64,000 nt of DNA from Salininema proteolyticum (GTDB lineage: Bacteria > Actinomycetota > Actinomycetes > Mycobacteriales > Micromonosporaceae). Within the stretch, counting starts at the first letter, position 1. Each line of letters opens with the position of its first letter. Where the stretch lies: assembly GCF_042685645.1 (NCBI RefSeq), contig NZ_JBHUNX010000001.1, positions 3,162,001 through 3,226,000 of the forward strand, given 5' to 3'. Position numbers and translations under genes: made by a program. The notes under the pieces were generated by a model. That model made no database searches. It saw only the letters and a program-made list of their open reading frames with translations, and had not been told where the DNA came from. Positions 7,221 to 16,912 of the stretch are shown here, in pieces.

Positions 7221-9074
7221 CTATTCGCCCGGCGTGTTCTTCACGATGTTCATGAGGAACTCCGCGTTCGTCTGCGACTTCTTGAGCCGGTCGAGCAAGA
7301 GCTCGATGGCCTGCTGAGGCTCCAGAGAGGCCAGCACGCGGCGCAGCTTCAGCATGACCGCCTGCTCCTCGGGGCTCATCATCAGGTCGTCCTTGCGGGT
7401 CGACGACGAGTGCACGTCCACGGCCGGGTACATGCGCTTCTCCGAGATCTTGCGGTCCAGTTTGAGCTCGGCGTTGCCGGTGCCCTTGAACTCCTCGAAG
7501 ATGACGGTGTCACCCATGGAACCGGTCTCCACCAGCGCGGTGGCGAGGATGGTCAGCGAACCGCCGCCCTCGATGTTGCGCGCCGCGCCGAGGAACTTCT
7601 TCGGCGGGTAGAGGGCCGTGGTGTCGATGCCGCCGGACATGATGCGTCCCGAGGCCGGCGTCGCGTTGTTGTACGCGCGGGCCAGTCGGGTGATGCCGTC
7701 CAGCAGGATCACGACGTCGTGCCCCAGCTCCACCAGGCGCTTGGCGCGCTCGATGGACAGCTCGGCCACCGTGGTGTGGTCCGACGGCGGACGGTCGAAG
7801 GTGGAGGAGATGACCTCGCCCTTGACCGAGCGCTGCATGTCGGTGACCTCTTCGGGGCGCTCGTCGACGAGCACCACCATGAGGTGGCATTCCGGGTTGT
7901 TCGTGGTGATCGAGTTGGCGATCGACTGCATGACCATCGTCTTGCCCGCCTTCGGCGGCGAGACGATGAGCGCGCGCTGCCCCTTGCCGATCGGCGTCAC
8001 CAGGTCGATGACGCGGCCGGTCAGGTTGTGCGGCTCGGTCTCCAGGCGCAGGCGCTCCTGCGGGTAGAGGGGCGTGAGCTTGTAGAACTCGGCCCTCTGG
8101 CGGGCGTCCTCGGTCTCCATGCCGTTGACGGAGTCGAGGCGGACCAACGGGTTGTACTTCTCGCGGCGCTTGCCGCCCTGGTCCTCGCGGTGGGGCTTGA
8201 CGGCGCCGGTCACGGCGTCGCCGCGGCGCAGCTTGTAGCGGCGCACCTGGGCCATCGAGACGTACACGTCCTCCGGTCCGGCCAGGTAGCCGGTGGTGCG
8301 GATGAAGGCGTAGTTCTCGAGGATGTCGAGGATTCCGGCGACGGGGAGCAGGTCCTCGTCGTTGTCCCGGTTGCCGCGGCGGCGGTCGTCGTCGTTGTCG
8401 TCGAACCGGTCGCGGTTGCCGCGGCGGCGGTCGGTGCGGTCGCGGCGCTTGCGGCGGTCGCGGTAGTTGCCGCGGTCCTCGAAGTCGCGCTCGCGGCGGC
8501 GACGGCGGTTGTTGTTGCCGCCCTCGTCGTCATCGCGGTCACGGTCGCGGTCGCGGTCGTTGCGCTCGGACTTCTCCGAACGGTCCTGCCGCTCCCCGCG
8601 GTCGCTCTTCTCGAAGCGTTCGCTCTTCTCAACCTTGTCGCCGGATTCGGGCTTGCCCGAACCCTTCTCGGCGCCCTCGTCCTCACGCGACCTGTCGTCG
8701 CGGACACGGCGGCGGCGAGTGCCGCGCTGGGCCGGCTCGGCGGGGGCGGACGGGGCCTCGGCCGCGTTCGCCTCCTTGTTCTCGTCGGCGGGCTTCTCGT
8801 CTACAGTGGAAGTCTTAGTGGTCTCGGGCACTGGCGGGGCCTCCTGTTCTGAGCCGCCACCGGACGTCTCAGCCGCCTCCTCGGCCGCCTTGATCGCGGT
8901 GATCAGCTCGCTCTTGCGCATCCGGCCCACGCCGGTGATGCCCATGTTGCTCGCCATCTGCTGCAGCTGAGGCATAAGCATGGAGGCCAATCCAGTACCG
9001 GGCCGGCGGCGTTTCGCGGTCGTCTTGGCAGCGCTGCTCTTCCGGTCCGACGATGTGCCGGTGGTGTCGCTCAA
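7221..9074 (-). CDS. rho: Transcription termination factor Rho
   Basis: 617 residues against about 420 in E. coli. Hexameric RNA helicase that ends transcription. Order: Rho N-terminal helical domain (about 30-65), a long Lys/Arg/Asp/Asn-rich disordered insertion (about 115-240) typical of actinobacteria, the RNA-binding cold-shock-like fold (YAFIRTTGYLAGPEDVYVS, about 255-273), and the ATPase core with Walker A PPKAGKT at 373-379 and VVLVDERPEEVTDM. It starts with TTG; the ATG-less start and the short overlapping ORF just upstream suggest tight translational control. Confidence 0.96.
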   Translation of the reverse strand: MSDTTGTSSDRKSSAAKTTAKRRRPGTGLASMLMPQLQQMASNMGITGVGRMRKSELITAIKAAEEAAETSGGGSEQEAPPVPETTKTSTVDEKPADENKEANAAEAPSAPAEPAQRGTRRRRVRDDRSREDEGAEKGSGKPESGDKVEKSERFEKSDRGERQDRSEKSERNDRDRDRDRDDDEGGNNNRRRRRERDFEDRGNYRDRRKRRDRTDRRRGNRDRFDDNDDDRRRGNRDNDEDLLPVAGILDILENYAFIRTTGYLAGPEDVYVSMAQVRRYKLRRGDAVTGAVKPHREDQGGKRREKYNPLVRLDSVNGMETEDARQRAEFYKLTPLYPQERLRLETEPHNLTGRVIDLVTPIGKGQRALIVSPPKAGKTMVMQSIANSITTNNPECHLMVVLVDERPEEVTDMQRSVKGEVISSTFDRPPSDHTTVAELSIERAKRLVELGHDVVILLDGITRLARAYNNATPASGRIMSGGIDTTALYPPKKFLGAARNIEGGGSLTILATALVETGSMGDTVIFEEFKGTGNAELKLDRKISEKRMYPAVDVHSSSTRKDDLMMSPEEQAVMLKLRRVLASLEPQQAIELLLDRLKKSQTNAEFLMNIVKNTPGE

Positions 9075-9130
9075 TGGATTCCTTCCCTTAGCGGATAACT
9101 GATATCAGAAAGAAGAACGAGTTTCCGCAT
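9071..9130 (-). CDS. Possible 19-residue leader peptide of rho
   Basis: A short ORF (MRKLVLLSDISYPLREGIH) ends in TGA that overlaps the TTG start of rho in the form ATTGA. Stop-start overlap of this type usually couples translation. The ribosome site of rho (GGAAGGA) lies inside the ORF. No strong ribosome site precedes its ATG, so it could be chance. E. coli rho also has a leader peptide gene, rhoL, but with no sequence likeness I can see. Confidence 0.35.
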   Translation of the reverse strand: MRKLVLLSDISYPLREGIH

Positions 9131-9505
9131 GGTCAAAATAGTCGCGTAGGACCAATCGATGTCGCACAGCCCGAGAGGCGCGAACGGCCTGGAAGGCTCG
9201 GTGCGGCGTTTTCGAAGGGACTTGGTGCTCCGTCTGGGACTGCTGGATACGCCCGCCCCGGGCGGAAGCGCCCGAATGCGCGACTGCTGTGATTTTATCA
9301 GCATAGCTGCCTCGATGAGGAGCTACGACACTGGGTGGATGAGCCCGGCCCAAGTGCTCCGACTCGTCCTGTCGGGCTCTCGTCTGCGTTAATGATAGCG
9401 CATTCGCGTTTATTTGCCCATAACACCCGGATTCGCCTTCTGAGACGTGTGATACGCCCCGGCGGCACCCCCATTGTACCGGGTGCCGCCTGCGTTTACT
9501 CCGAC
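9131..9505 (-). other. rho leader and thrB trailer, no gene seen
   Basis: 375 bases between thrB and rho. Near the thrB end a hairpin with ten-base perfect arms (GGCGGCACCC, 9461-9470 with 9481-9490) may end the threonine operon transcript, though no T-tract follows. The rest is a long region that should hold the rho promoter and its untranslated leader; AT-rich spots at about 9290-9305 and 9390-9400 are the likeliest promoter sites, but I cannot choose one. Confidence 0.4.
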
Positions 9506-10384
9506 TCAGCGGACGTCGATGACCGTGGCCCCGGGGCCCGGGTCGAGCTCCGCGCGCTCCCAGCCGTCCATCTCCGGGGGCGTGCCGGTCTCCGTGTCGC
9601 ACAAGGCGATGACGGTCGGTCCGGCGCCCGAGACGGCGGCGGCGTGGCCGTTGTCCCGCAGCCGGCGCACCAGCTCCCAGGTCGCGGCCCCGCCGGCGGC
9701 GCGGTAGGGCTGGTGGAGGCGGTCGGCGGTCGCCTCGAAGAGGAGGCCCGGATTGGTCGTCACGGCCTCGACCAGCAGCGCCGCCCGCGACAGGTTGAAC
9801 ACCGCGTCGACGAACGGGACGCTCGCCGGCAGGGCCGAGCGGGCCGCCTCGGTGAGGCCGCGCGTCGAGGGCACGTAGACGACCGGCCGGATCCGCTCGT
9901 GGACCCGCCGCGACACGGCGCGCGCGCCGGTCTCGGTCTCGTAGGCGATGGTGAAACCGCCCAGCAGGCAGGGCGCGACGTTGTCGGGGTGACCCTCGAT
10001 CTCACTCGCCAGGGCGACGGCCTCCACTTCGGTCAGCCGCTGCCCGGACAGCGCGTCGGCCAGGAGCACCCCGGCGGTGATCGCCGCCGAGGACGAACCG
10101 AGGCCGCGCGCGTGCGGAATGCGGTTGACACAGTGGAGCCGGAAGTCCCGCAACGGTTCTCCCAACCGCTCCGACACGGTCCGGACGGTCGCGGCGATCA
10201 GGTGCCGCCCGTCGGTGGGAACGCCGTCGGAGTATCCCTCGATCTCCACCGCCACACCGGAACCGGCCGAGCCGCGCTCGATGGTCACGGTGTCGTGGAG
10301 GGACAGCGCCATGCCGAGGCTGTCGAAGCCCGGTCCCAGGTTGGCCGTGGTCGCCGGGGCCAGAACGGTCGCCTTGTCCGCCAT
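9506..10384 (-). CDS. thrB: Homoserine kinase
   Basis: 292 residues, GHMP kinase superfamily. Phosphorylates L-homoserine with ATP in threonine synthesis, cytoplasm. The nucleotide-binding glycine-serine motif PHARGLGSSSAAITAG is at 90-105, and the N-terminal ATTANLGPGFDSLG and C-terminal SGAGPTVIAL are the other two GHMP motifs. Its ATG lies three bases after the thrC stop, so it is the last gene of hom-thrC-thrB. Confidence 0.96.
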   Translation of the reverse strand: MADKATVLAPATTANLGPGFDSLGMALSLHDTVTIERGSAGSGVAVEIEGYSDGVPTDGRHLIAATVRTVSERLGEPLRDFRLHCVNRIPHARGLGSSSAAITAGVLLADALSGQRLTEVEAVALASEIEGHPDNVAPCLLGGFTIAYETETGARAVSRRVHERIRPVVYVPSTRGLTEAARSALPASVPFVDAVFNLSRAALLVEAVTTNPGLLFEATADRLHQPYRAAGGAATWELVRRLRDNGHAAAVSGAGPTVIALCDTETGTPPEMDGWERAELDPGPGATVIDVR

Positions 10385-10387
10385 CCC

Positions 10388-11527
10388 CTAGAGCCCCAGC
10401 GCTTCGGCGGTGGCGTCGGCGTCGACGGGGACGCTCGTCGGCTGCGGCGCGGTGGACACCGCCCAGTCGGGGTCCTTGAGCCCGTTGCCCGTCACCGTGC
10501 AGACGATCGTCTGCCCGCGGGCGACCAGGCCGGCGTCGGAGCGCTTGAGCAGGCCCGCGACCGAGGCCGCCGAGGCCAGCTCCACGAAGACGCCCTCGTT
10601 GCGCGCCAGGAACATGTAGGCGTTGTGGATCTCCCGGTCGGTGGCGGCGACGATGTCGCCGCCGCTGGCCTTCTCGACGTGGAGGGCCTTGTCCCAGGAG
10701 GCCGGGTTGCCGATGCGGATCGCGGTGGCGATCGTCTGCGGGTCGTCCACTTTGCGCCCGTCGACGATGGGCGCCGAGCCGGCCGCCTGCACGCCGAGCA
10801 TGACGGGCATGCGCGTCGCGATCCCCTCCGAGCGGTCCACCTCGTAGCCCGCCCAGTAGGCGGTGATGTTCCCGGCGTTGCCGACCGGCAGCACGTGCAG
10901 GTCCGGGGCGTCGCCCAGGGCCCTGACGACCTCCCAGGCGGCGGTCTTCTGCCCTTCGATGCGGTGCGGGTTGATGTGGTTGACCAGCGTGACGGGGTAC
11001 TTCTGGCTCAGCCCGTCGGCGATGGACAGGCAGTCGTCGAAGTTGCCCTGCACCTGGAGCAGCTTGGCGCCGTGGACGAGCGCCTGGGCGAGCTTGCCCA
11101 GGGCGATCTTGCCCTCGGGCACCAGCACCGCGCAGGTGATCCCGGCCCGCGCGGCATAGGCGGCCGCCGATGCCGAGGTGTTGCCGGTCGAGGCGCAGAT
11201 GACGGCCTCCGAGCCGGCCTCGACGGCCTTGGAGACGGCCATGGTCATGCCGCGGTCCTTGAAGGACCCGGTCGGGTTGAGGCCCTCGACCTTGAGGTAG
11301 ACGTCGCAGCCGGTCCGCTCCGACAGCGCCCGGGCCGGCACGAGCGGGGTGTTCCCCTCCAGGAGCGTGACGACCGGCGTGGCGTCGCCGACCGGGAGGC
11401 GGTCGCGGAACTCGCGGATGAGGCCCTGCCATCCGCCGGTCCGGACCTCGTCCGCCAGGGTCGGGGTTCCGACGGCGCGCGCCGCGGAACCCCCCGGCAT
11501 GGAACCCTCCGACTTGTTCTCCGACAT
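10388..11527 (-). CDS. thrC: Threonine synthase
   Basis: 379 residues. PLP enzyme converting O-phosphohomoserine to threonine. PLP lysine 90 is in GSFKDRGMT and the phosphate-binding CASTGNTSASAAAY and PVGNAGNITAYW follow. Start ATG 11527 was chosen for the GAAGGAG ribosome site seven or so bases upstream; the open frame continues upstream only as an artefact. Five bases separate it from the hom stop. Compact class as in other actinobacteria, without the N-terminal extension of the E. coli type. Confidence 0.96.
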   Translation of the reverse strand: MSENKSEGSMPGGSAARAVGTPTLADEVRTGGWQGLIREFRDRLPVGDATPVVTLLEGNTPLVPARALSERTGCDVYLKVEGLNPTGSFKDRGMTMAVSKAVEAGSEAVICASTGNTSASAAAYAARAGITCAVLVPEGKIALGKLAQALVHGAKLLQVQGNFDDCLSIADGLSQKYPVTLVNHINPHRIEGQKTAAWEVVRALGDAPDLHVLPVGNAGNITAYWAGYEVDRSEGIATRMPVMLGVQAAGSAPIVDGRKVDDPQTIATAIRIGNPASWDKALHVEKASGGDIVAATDREIHNAYMFLARNEGVFVELASAASVAGLLKRSDAGLVARGQTIVCTVTGNGLKDPDWAVSTAPQPTSVPVDADATAEALGL

Positions 11528-11532
11528 GGTCC

Positions 11533-12810
11533 CTAATCTCCTTCGACTCTCATGGTGGAGCTGACGCTGTGGACGAGGCTCAGCCGTTTGAGCTCGTCGA
11601 GGGTGGCGGTGAGCTGCTCGTCCGGAGCGTAGTGGGTGACGACGACCAGCTGGGCGTCCTCGCCGCGCCCGGTCTGGTGCACGGTGGCCAGCGAGACGCC
11701 GTGGTGGGCGAAGGTCGCGGCGACGCGCGCGAGCACGCCCGGCTCGTCGACGACCTCCAGGCTCACGTAGTAGCGGGTCCGGGCCTTGCCGATGGGCTTG
11801 ACGGTGCGCTCGCCGTAGGCCGCCTCGGGCGGGAAGGCTCGCGCGCCCGAGCGGCGGTTGCGGGCGACGGTGACGATGTCGCCGAGCACGGCCGAGGCCG
11901 TCTCGGTCCCGCCTGCGCCGGCGCCGTAGAACATCAGCCGTCCGGCGGACTCGGCCTCGATGAACACCGCGTTGTAGGCGCCGTTGACGTTCGCCAGCGG
12001 GTGGCCCAGCGGGATCATGGCCGGGTGGACGCGCACGGAGATGCCGTCGTCGTCGCGGCTGGCGATGCACAGCGGCTTGATGACGCGCCCGGCGTCGGCG
12101 GCGGCCTTGATGTCGGCCGGGGTGAGGTCGGCGATGCCCTCGCGGTGCACATCGGACAGGTCGACGTGGGTGTGGAAGGCCAGCGAGGCGATGAGCGCCG
12201 CCTTGGCCGCCGCGTCGTAGCCGTCGACGTCGGCGGTCGGGTCGGCCTCCGCGTAGCCGAGGTCGGAGGCCTCCTGGAGCGCCTCGCCGTAGGAGATGCC
12301 CGCCTCGGACATGCGGGAGCAGATGTAGTTGGTCGTCCCGTTGACGATGCCGAGCACCTGGTTGATGGTGTCGCCCTGGAAGGAGTCCCGCAGCGGGCGC
12401 ATGAGCGGGATCGCGGCGGCGGCCGCGGCCTCGTAGTAGAGGTCGGCGTTGCCCGCGCGGGCCGCGTCGGCGAGCGCGGGTCCGTCGGCGGCGAGCAGGG
12501 CCTTGTTGGCGGTCACGACGCTCTTGCCCTCGGCCAGGGCGGTGGTGATCCAGCTCTTGGCCGGTTCGATGCCGCCGGCGACCTCCACGACCACGTCGAT
12601 GTCCGGCCGTTTGACCAGTCCGATCGCGTCGGTGGTGAAGAGGTCGTCGGCCACGCCGAGGTGGGAGCGGTCCTTGCCGGCGCGGCGGACGGCGATGCCG
12701 GCGATCTCGACCGTCTCTCCGACCCTGTCGGCAAGCTCCGTAGTGCGCATTCGCATGAGGCGCACGACTTCACTGCCGACGGTGCCGCATCCGAGGAGCG
12801 CGATTTTCAT
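11533..12810 (-). CDS. hom: Homoserine dehydrogenase
   Basis: 425 residues from MKIALLGCGTVG, behind a GAAAGG ribosome site. Reduces aspartate semialdehyde to homoserine, the branch point to threonine and methionine. NAD(P) motif GCGTVG at 7-12; catalytic-domain motif GIVNGTTNYI; C-terminal ACT domain (SLEVVDEPGVLARVAATFAHH) that normally binds threonine for feedback control. Monofunctional, with no aspartokinase fusion. First of hom-thrC-thrB and 50 bases after lysA. Confidence 0.97.
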   Translation of the reverse strand: MKIALLGCGTVGSEVVRLMRMRTTELADRVGETVEIAGIAVRRAGKDRSHLGVADDLFTTDAIGLVKRPDIDVVVEVAGGIEPAKSWITTALAEGKSVVTANKALLAADGPALADAARAGNADLYYEAAAAAAIPLMRPLRDSFQGDTINQVLGIVNGTTNYICSRMSEAGISYGEALQEASDLGYAEADPTADVDGYDAAAKAALIASLAFHTHVDLSDVHREGIADLTPADIKAAADAGRVIKPLCIASRDDDGISVRVHPAMIPLGHPLANVNGAYNAVFIEAESAGRLMFYGAGAGGTETASAVLGDIVTVARNRRSGARAFPPEAAYGERTVKPIGKARTRYYVSLEVVDEPGVLARVAATFAHHGVSLATVHQTGRGEDAQLVVVTHYAPDEQLTATLDELKRLSLVHSVSSTMRVEGD

Positions 12811-12860
12811 GGTGACTTGCCTTTCGTGAAACATGTGTCGGGACGGGCCCGGGCGGGCCG

Positions 12861-14303
12861 CTATCCCAGGTCGAGTCGGAGCAGGTCGTCGACCGTCTCC
12901 CGGGCGACGATGGTCCGCGCGCCCGTCTCGTCCACCGCGACCACCGGGGGTCGCGGCACGTGGTTGTAGTTGGACCCCATCGACCGGCAGTAGGCGCCCG
13001 TTCCGGGCACGGCGAGCAGGTCTCCGGGCTGGACGTCGGCGGGCAGGAACTCGTCCTTGACGATGATGTCGCCCGCCTCGCAGTGCTTGCCGACCACGCG
13101 GGAGAGCGAGGCGGCGGGGCCGCCGGCGCGGTTGGCCAGCGTGCAGGAGTAGGAGGCGTCGTAGAGGGCGGGGCGGAGGTTGTCGCTCATGCCTCCGTCG
13201 ACCGAGACGTACAGGCGCGAGGCGCCCTTCCGCCGTTCCCCGCCCGGGCCGTGCTGGGCGCCGTCCGGCTTTCCGGAGAGGTGGACGGGCTTGACGGTGC
13301 CGATCTCGTAGACGGTGATCATGGCCGGGCCGATGAGCGCGCGGCCCGGTTCGATGGAGATCCGCGGCGCGGGTATGCCGGCCGCGGCGGACTCCCGGTC
13401 GATGATGCGGCGCAGGGCCTCCGCTATGACGGCCGGTTCCTCGGGGTCGTCCTGGCTGGTGAGGGCCATTCCGTAGCCGCCGCCGAGGTCGAGTTCGGGC
13501 AGTTGGACGCGGTAGTCCTCCTGGAGCTTCGCCTGGAGGCGCACGGCGCGCTGCGCGGAGACCTCGAAGGCGGAGGTGTCGAAGATCTGGCTGCCGATGT
13601 GGGTGTGCAGGCCGAGCAGTTCGAGGGCGCCGCCGTCGAGGATGCGGGCGGCCGCCTCGTAGGCGTCGCCGTCGGCGAGGCTGAAGCCGAACTTCTGGTC
13701 CTCGTGGGCGGTGGCGATGTACTCGTGGGTGTGGGCCTCGACGCCGACGTTGACGCGGACCATGACCTTGGGCCTGACGCCCGTCTCCCCGGCCAGGCGC
13801 TCGAGGCGCTCGATCTCGGTGAGGGAGTCGACGACGATCCGGCCGACGCCGTGCTTGAGGGCGGCCTCCAGCTCGCCGAGGGACTTGTTGTTGCCGTGCA
13901 GGCCGATGTCCGCGGGGTCGATGCCGGCGGCCAGGGCCACGGCGAGCTCGCCCTCGGTGCAGACGTCGACCTTGAGGCCGTACTCGCTCGCGATCTTGAG
14001 GACGGCCTTGGAGCAGAAGGCCTTGGAGGCGTAGAAGACGTCGGCGAAGTCGAAGGCCTCGGCCCAATCCGCGCAGCGGGAGCGGAAGTCGCCCTCGTCG
14101 AAGAGGTAGGCGGGGGTCCCGAACTCGCGGACCAGGTCGGGGACCTTGTGGCCGGCCATTTCGAGGGCGCCGTCGGCTCCGCGTTTCACGTTGCGCGGCC
14201 ACAGGTAGCTGTGCAGCTCGTTGACGTCCTCGGGGACGGCCAGCCAGGCCGGCCGCAGCGAGGCGAAGTCACCGTGCAGGGCTCCGGCTTCGTGCGCGCG
14301 CAT
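12861..14303 (-). CDS. lysA: Diaminopimelate decarboxylase
   Basis: 480 residues from MRAHEAGALHGDF; an earlier in-frame ATG at 14366 adds 21 unlikely residues. Last step of lysine synthesis: meso-diaminopimelate to L-lysine with PLP, fold III. PLP lysine 94 in YASKAFCSK; HTHIGSQIFD and EPGRALIGPA bind the cofactor phosphate; CRSMGSNYNHVPRP near the C-terminus supplies substrate-binding cysteine and tyrosine contacts. Follows argS and precedes hom, the standard order. Confidence 0.96.
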   Translation of the reverse strand: MRAHEAGALHGDFASLRPAWLAVPEDVNELHSYLWPRNVKRGADGALEMAGHKVPDLVREFGTPAYLFDEGDFRSRCADWAEAFDFADVFYASKAFCSKAVLKIASEYGLKVDVCTEGELAVALAAGIDPADIGLHGNNKSLGELEAALKHGVGRIVVDSLTEIERLERLAGETGVRPKVMVRVNVGVEAHTHEYIATAHEDQKFGFSLADGDAYEAAARILDGGALELLGLHTHIGSQIFDTSAFEVSAQRAVRLQAKLQEDYRVQLPELDLGGGYGMALTSQDDPEEPAVIAEALRRIIDRESAAAGIPAPRISIEPGRALIGPAMITVYEIGTVKPVHLSGKPDGAQHGPGGERRKGASRLYVSVDGGMSDNLRPALYDASYSCTLANRAGGPAASLSRVVGKHCEAGDIIVKDEFLPADVQPGDLLAVPGTGAYCRSMGSNYNHVPRPPVVAVDETGARTIVARETVDDLLRLDLG

Positions 14304-14436
14304 AGTCTTGATTCTTTCCGTTCGTCGGTCGTCGGGCGAGTGCGGATCGTAGGGCGGGACGCTCACAGGTTAGCCTGCCGCCTCGCCGCTCCGCTGAGTC
14401 GAGTATGTCGTGTCCACCATGTGGATCGCGCAGAAA

Positions 14437-14473
14437 TGTGGCCTATCCCGCAGAAACCGCCGGATAGGCCACA
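14437..14473 (-). terminator. Terminator after argS
   Basis: Twelve perfect base pairs (TGTGGCCTATCC and its complement) around a 13-base loop, followed on the minus strand by TTTCT. It lies 25 bases past the argS stop, so argS and lysA are probably separate transcripts. Confidence 0.7.
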
Positions 14474-14497
14474 GTTTGAGAAGTTCTTCCCGTGTCG

Positions 14498-16147
14498 CTA
14501 CATCCTGTCCGGCGCGCTGACTCCCAGCATATGGAGCGCGTTTTTGAGCGTCACCCGGGTGGCCTCGACCAGCCAGAGGCGGGCGAGGTTCGTGTCCGTG
14601 AACGTCTCGTCGGCGCGCGGGATGACGCGGCAGGCGTTGTAGAAGCGGTGGTAGGCGCCGGCTAGGTCCTCGGCGTAGCGGGCGATGCGGTGGACCTCCC
14701 TGAGCTCCGCCGCCCCGGCCACGACCTTGGGGAACTCGGCCAGGGCCTTGAGCAGGTCGACTTCGCGCTCGTGGGTGAGCTTCGACGCGTTGTACGTCCC
14801 GCCCAGGATGATGCCCTGTTCGGCGGCGTTGCGGATGATGCTGGAGATGCGCGAGTGGGCGTACTGGACGTAGTAGACCGGGTTGTCGCTGGAGTGCTTG
14901 GTCCACTGGTCGATGTCCAGGTCGATGGACGTGTCCATGGAGTAGCGGGCCAGCGCGTAGCGGGTGGCGTCCACGCCGAGCTGCTCGATGATGTCGTCGA
15001 GGGTGACGACCGTGCCGGCGCGCTTGGACATGCGCACGGGCTTGCCGTCCCTGACGAGGTTGACGAACTGGCCGATGAGGATCTCCAGGCGGTCGGCGTC
15101 GTCGCCGAAGCACTGCACCATGGCCTTCATGCGGCCCACGTAGCCGTGGTGGTCGGCGCCGAGCACCAGGATCACGTGCTCGAATCCGCGCTTCCTCTTG
15201 TCGAGGTAGTAGGCGCAGTCGGCGGCGAAGTAGGTCCACGCGCCGTCGGACTTCTTCAGCGGGCGGTCCTTGTCGTCGCCGAAGGTGGACGTCCGCAGCC
15301 AGGTGGCGCCGTCCTTCTCGTAGACGTGGCCGGCCTTGGCGAGCGTCTCGAGGGCGGCGTCGAGGGCGCCCTCGTCGTGCAGGTCGCGCTCGTTGAAGTA
15401 GACGTCGAACTCGACGCCGAAGTCCGCCAGGGACTTCTTGATGTCGTCGAACATCAGCTCGATGCCCTGGGTGCGGAAGACCGTCTGCGGGTTGGGCCCC
15501 TCCAGGACCTCGGGGTTCCGGTCGACGATCGCCTGGGCGATGTCGTCGATGTAGGCGCCCGCGTAGCCGTCCTCCGGAACGGGGCGGCCCTGCGCGGCGG
15601 CGTAGAGGGACTCGGCGAAGCGGTCGATCTGGGCTCCGGCGTCGTTGAAGTAGTACTCCTGGACGACGTCGGCGCCGGAGGCCTCCATGGTGCGCGCCAA
15701 GGCGTTTCCGACCGCGGCCCAGCGGGTCCCTCCGAGGTGGACGGGGCCGGTCGGGTTGGCGGAGACGAACTCGAGGTTGACGCGCTCGCCGGCCATGGCC
15801 GTGTTGGTGCCGTAGCGGGGGCCCTGGGCGACGATGCTTCCGGCGATCTCTCCGGCCGCCCCGGCGGCCAGGGTGATGTTGAGGAAGCCGGGCCCGGCCA
15901 GCTCGACCTTGGCGATGCCGGAGTCGCCGGTCAGTTCGGCGGCGATCCGCTCGGCCAACTGCCTCGGGTTGGTTCCGGCCTTCTTGGCGACCTGGAGCGC
16001 CAATGTCGAGGCGTAGTCGCCGTGCTCCGGGTTTCGGGGTCGCTCCACAGCGGTCGTCGCGGGGAGGAGCGACGCGTCTAGGCCGGCGGCGTTGAAGGCC
16101 GCGGCGGCGGCGGACAGGACCTTTTCTGCGAGCGTTTCTGGAGTCAC
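14498..16147 (-). CDS. argS: Arginyl-tRNA synthetase
   Basis: 549 residues, class I synthetase charging tRNA-Arg. N-terminal additional domain (HGDYASTLALQVAKK), the HIGH-equivalent PVHLGGTRW with HLGG at 137-140, the MSKRAGTVVTL motif in place of KMSKS, and a C-terminal DALR anticodon-binding domain ending in LGVSAPDRM. Starts with GTG; a TACCCT -10 box lies six bases upstream, so the mRNA is probably leaderless. Confidence 0.97.
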   Translation of the reverse strand: MTPETLAEKVLSAAAAAFNAAGLDASLLPATTAVERPRNPEHGDYASTLALQVAKKAGTNPRQLAERIAAELTGDSGIAKVELAGPGFLNITLAAGAAGEIAGSIVAQGPRYGTNTAMAGERVNLEFVSANPTGPVHLGGTRWAAVGNALARTMEASGADVVQEYYFNDAGAQIDRFAESLYAAAQGRPVPEDGYAGAYIDDIAQAIVDRNPEVLEGPNPQTVFRTQGIELMFDDIKKSLADFGVEFDVYFNERDLHDEGALDAALETLAKAGHVYEKDGATWLRTSTFGDDKDRPLKKSDGAWTYFAADCAYYLDKRKRGFEHVILVLGADHHGYVGRMKAMVQCFGDDADRLEILIGQFVNLVRDGKPVRMSKRAGTVVTLDDIIEQLGVDATRYALARYSMDTSIDLDIDQWTKHSSDNPVYYVQYAHSRISSIIRNAAEQGIILGGTYNASKLTHEREVDLLKALAEFPKVVAGAAELREVHRIARYAEDLAGAYHRFYNACRVIPRADETFTDTNLARLWLVEATRVTLKNALHMLGVSAPDRM

Positions 16148-16246
16148 GGTAAAAGGGTACCCGCCGCCTCCTCCGCCCCGCCGGTTCGGGCGCGGCAGAA
16201 TGCCCGAAGTCGCATGCCGCCGACCGGGCGCCCCTACACTGGTCCC

Positions 16247-16912
16247 ATGAAGATAGGAGAACTATCGCAGGTGACCGGCGTCCCGGTGGCTACCGTCAAG
16301 TACTACATCCGCGAGGGCCTGCTCCCCCACGGCGAGGAGACCGGCGACCGCAGCGTGTCGTACGGGCAGGGGCACAAGCACCGCCTGGAACTGATCCGCA
16401 CCCTGGCCGAGACCACCGAGCTGACCATCGCGCAGATCAAGGAGGTCCTCGACGCCATGGCGCGGTTCACCGGCAATGTGCACCAGGCGCTCGCGGCGAG
16501 CCTGGCGGTGACGCACAAGAGGATCGAGTCCACCGTCCAGTCCGACGCCGCCCCGCACCTGGCCGAGCACGCCGTGGACCGGATCCTCGCCGCGCACGAC
16601 TGGACCGAGTTCACTCCGCCCGACTATCGGGAGACCCTCGTGTCGGTCCTGTCGGACTACTTCGCCCTGGGCTATCCGGAGGCCTCCGACATCACCGACA
16701 TCCTCGCCGACGCGGCGGAGCAGTTGGCCGAGGCCGACCTGGAGACGATCGACGCGGTCGGCACCGGCACCGAGTTCACCACGGAGTGGGCCGTCTCGTC
16801 CGTCCTCATGAGCGAGACGCTCCTGTCGACCCTCCGCCGTATCGCGCACACCGCCGCGAGCGCGCGGCACCAGACCGGAGAGAGCCGTCCCGGCGGGCGG
16901 GCCGAGGACTGA
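16247..16912 (+). CDS. MerR family transcriptional regulator
   Basis: 221 residues from MKIGELSQVTGVPVATVKYYIREGLL, which is the winged helix-turn-helix of MerR proteins; an upstream in-frame ATG at 16214 is rejected. TACACT at 16235-16240 with a six-base gap to the ATG indicates a leaderless mRNA. The part after the coiled-coil dimerisation helix is an all-helical domain of about 120 residues of unknown ligand, with no cysteine cluster, so not a metal sensor. It is divergent from argS with about 100 bases between. Confidence 0.85.
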   Translation: MKIGELSQVTGVPVATVKYYIREGLLPHGEETGDRSVSYGQGHKHRLELIRTLAETTELTIAQIKEVLDAMARFTGNVHQALAASLAVTHKRIESTVQSDAAPHLAEHAVDRILAAHDWTEFTPPDYRETLVSVLSDYFALGYPEASDITDILADAAEQLAEADLETIDAVGTGTEFTTEWAVSSVLMSETLLSTLRRIAHTAASARHQTGESRPGGRAED

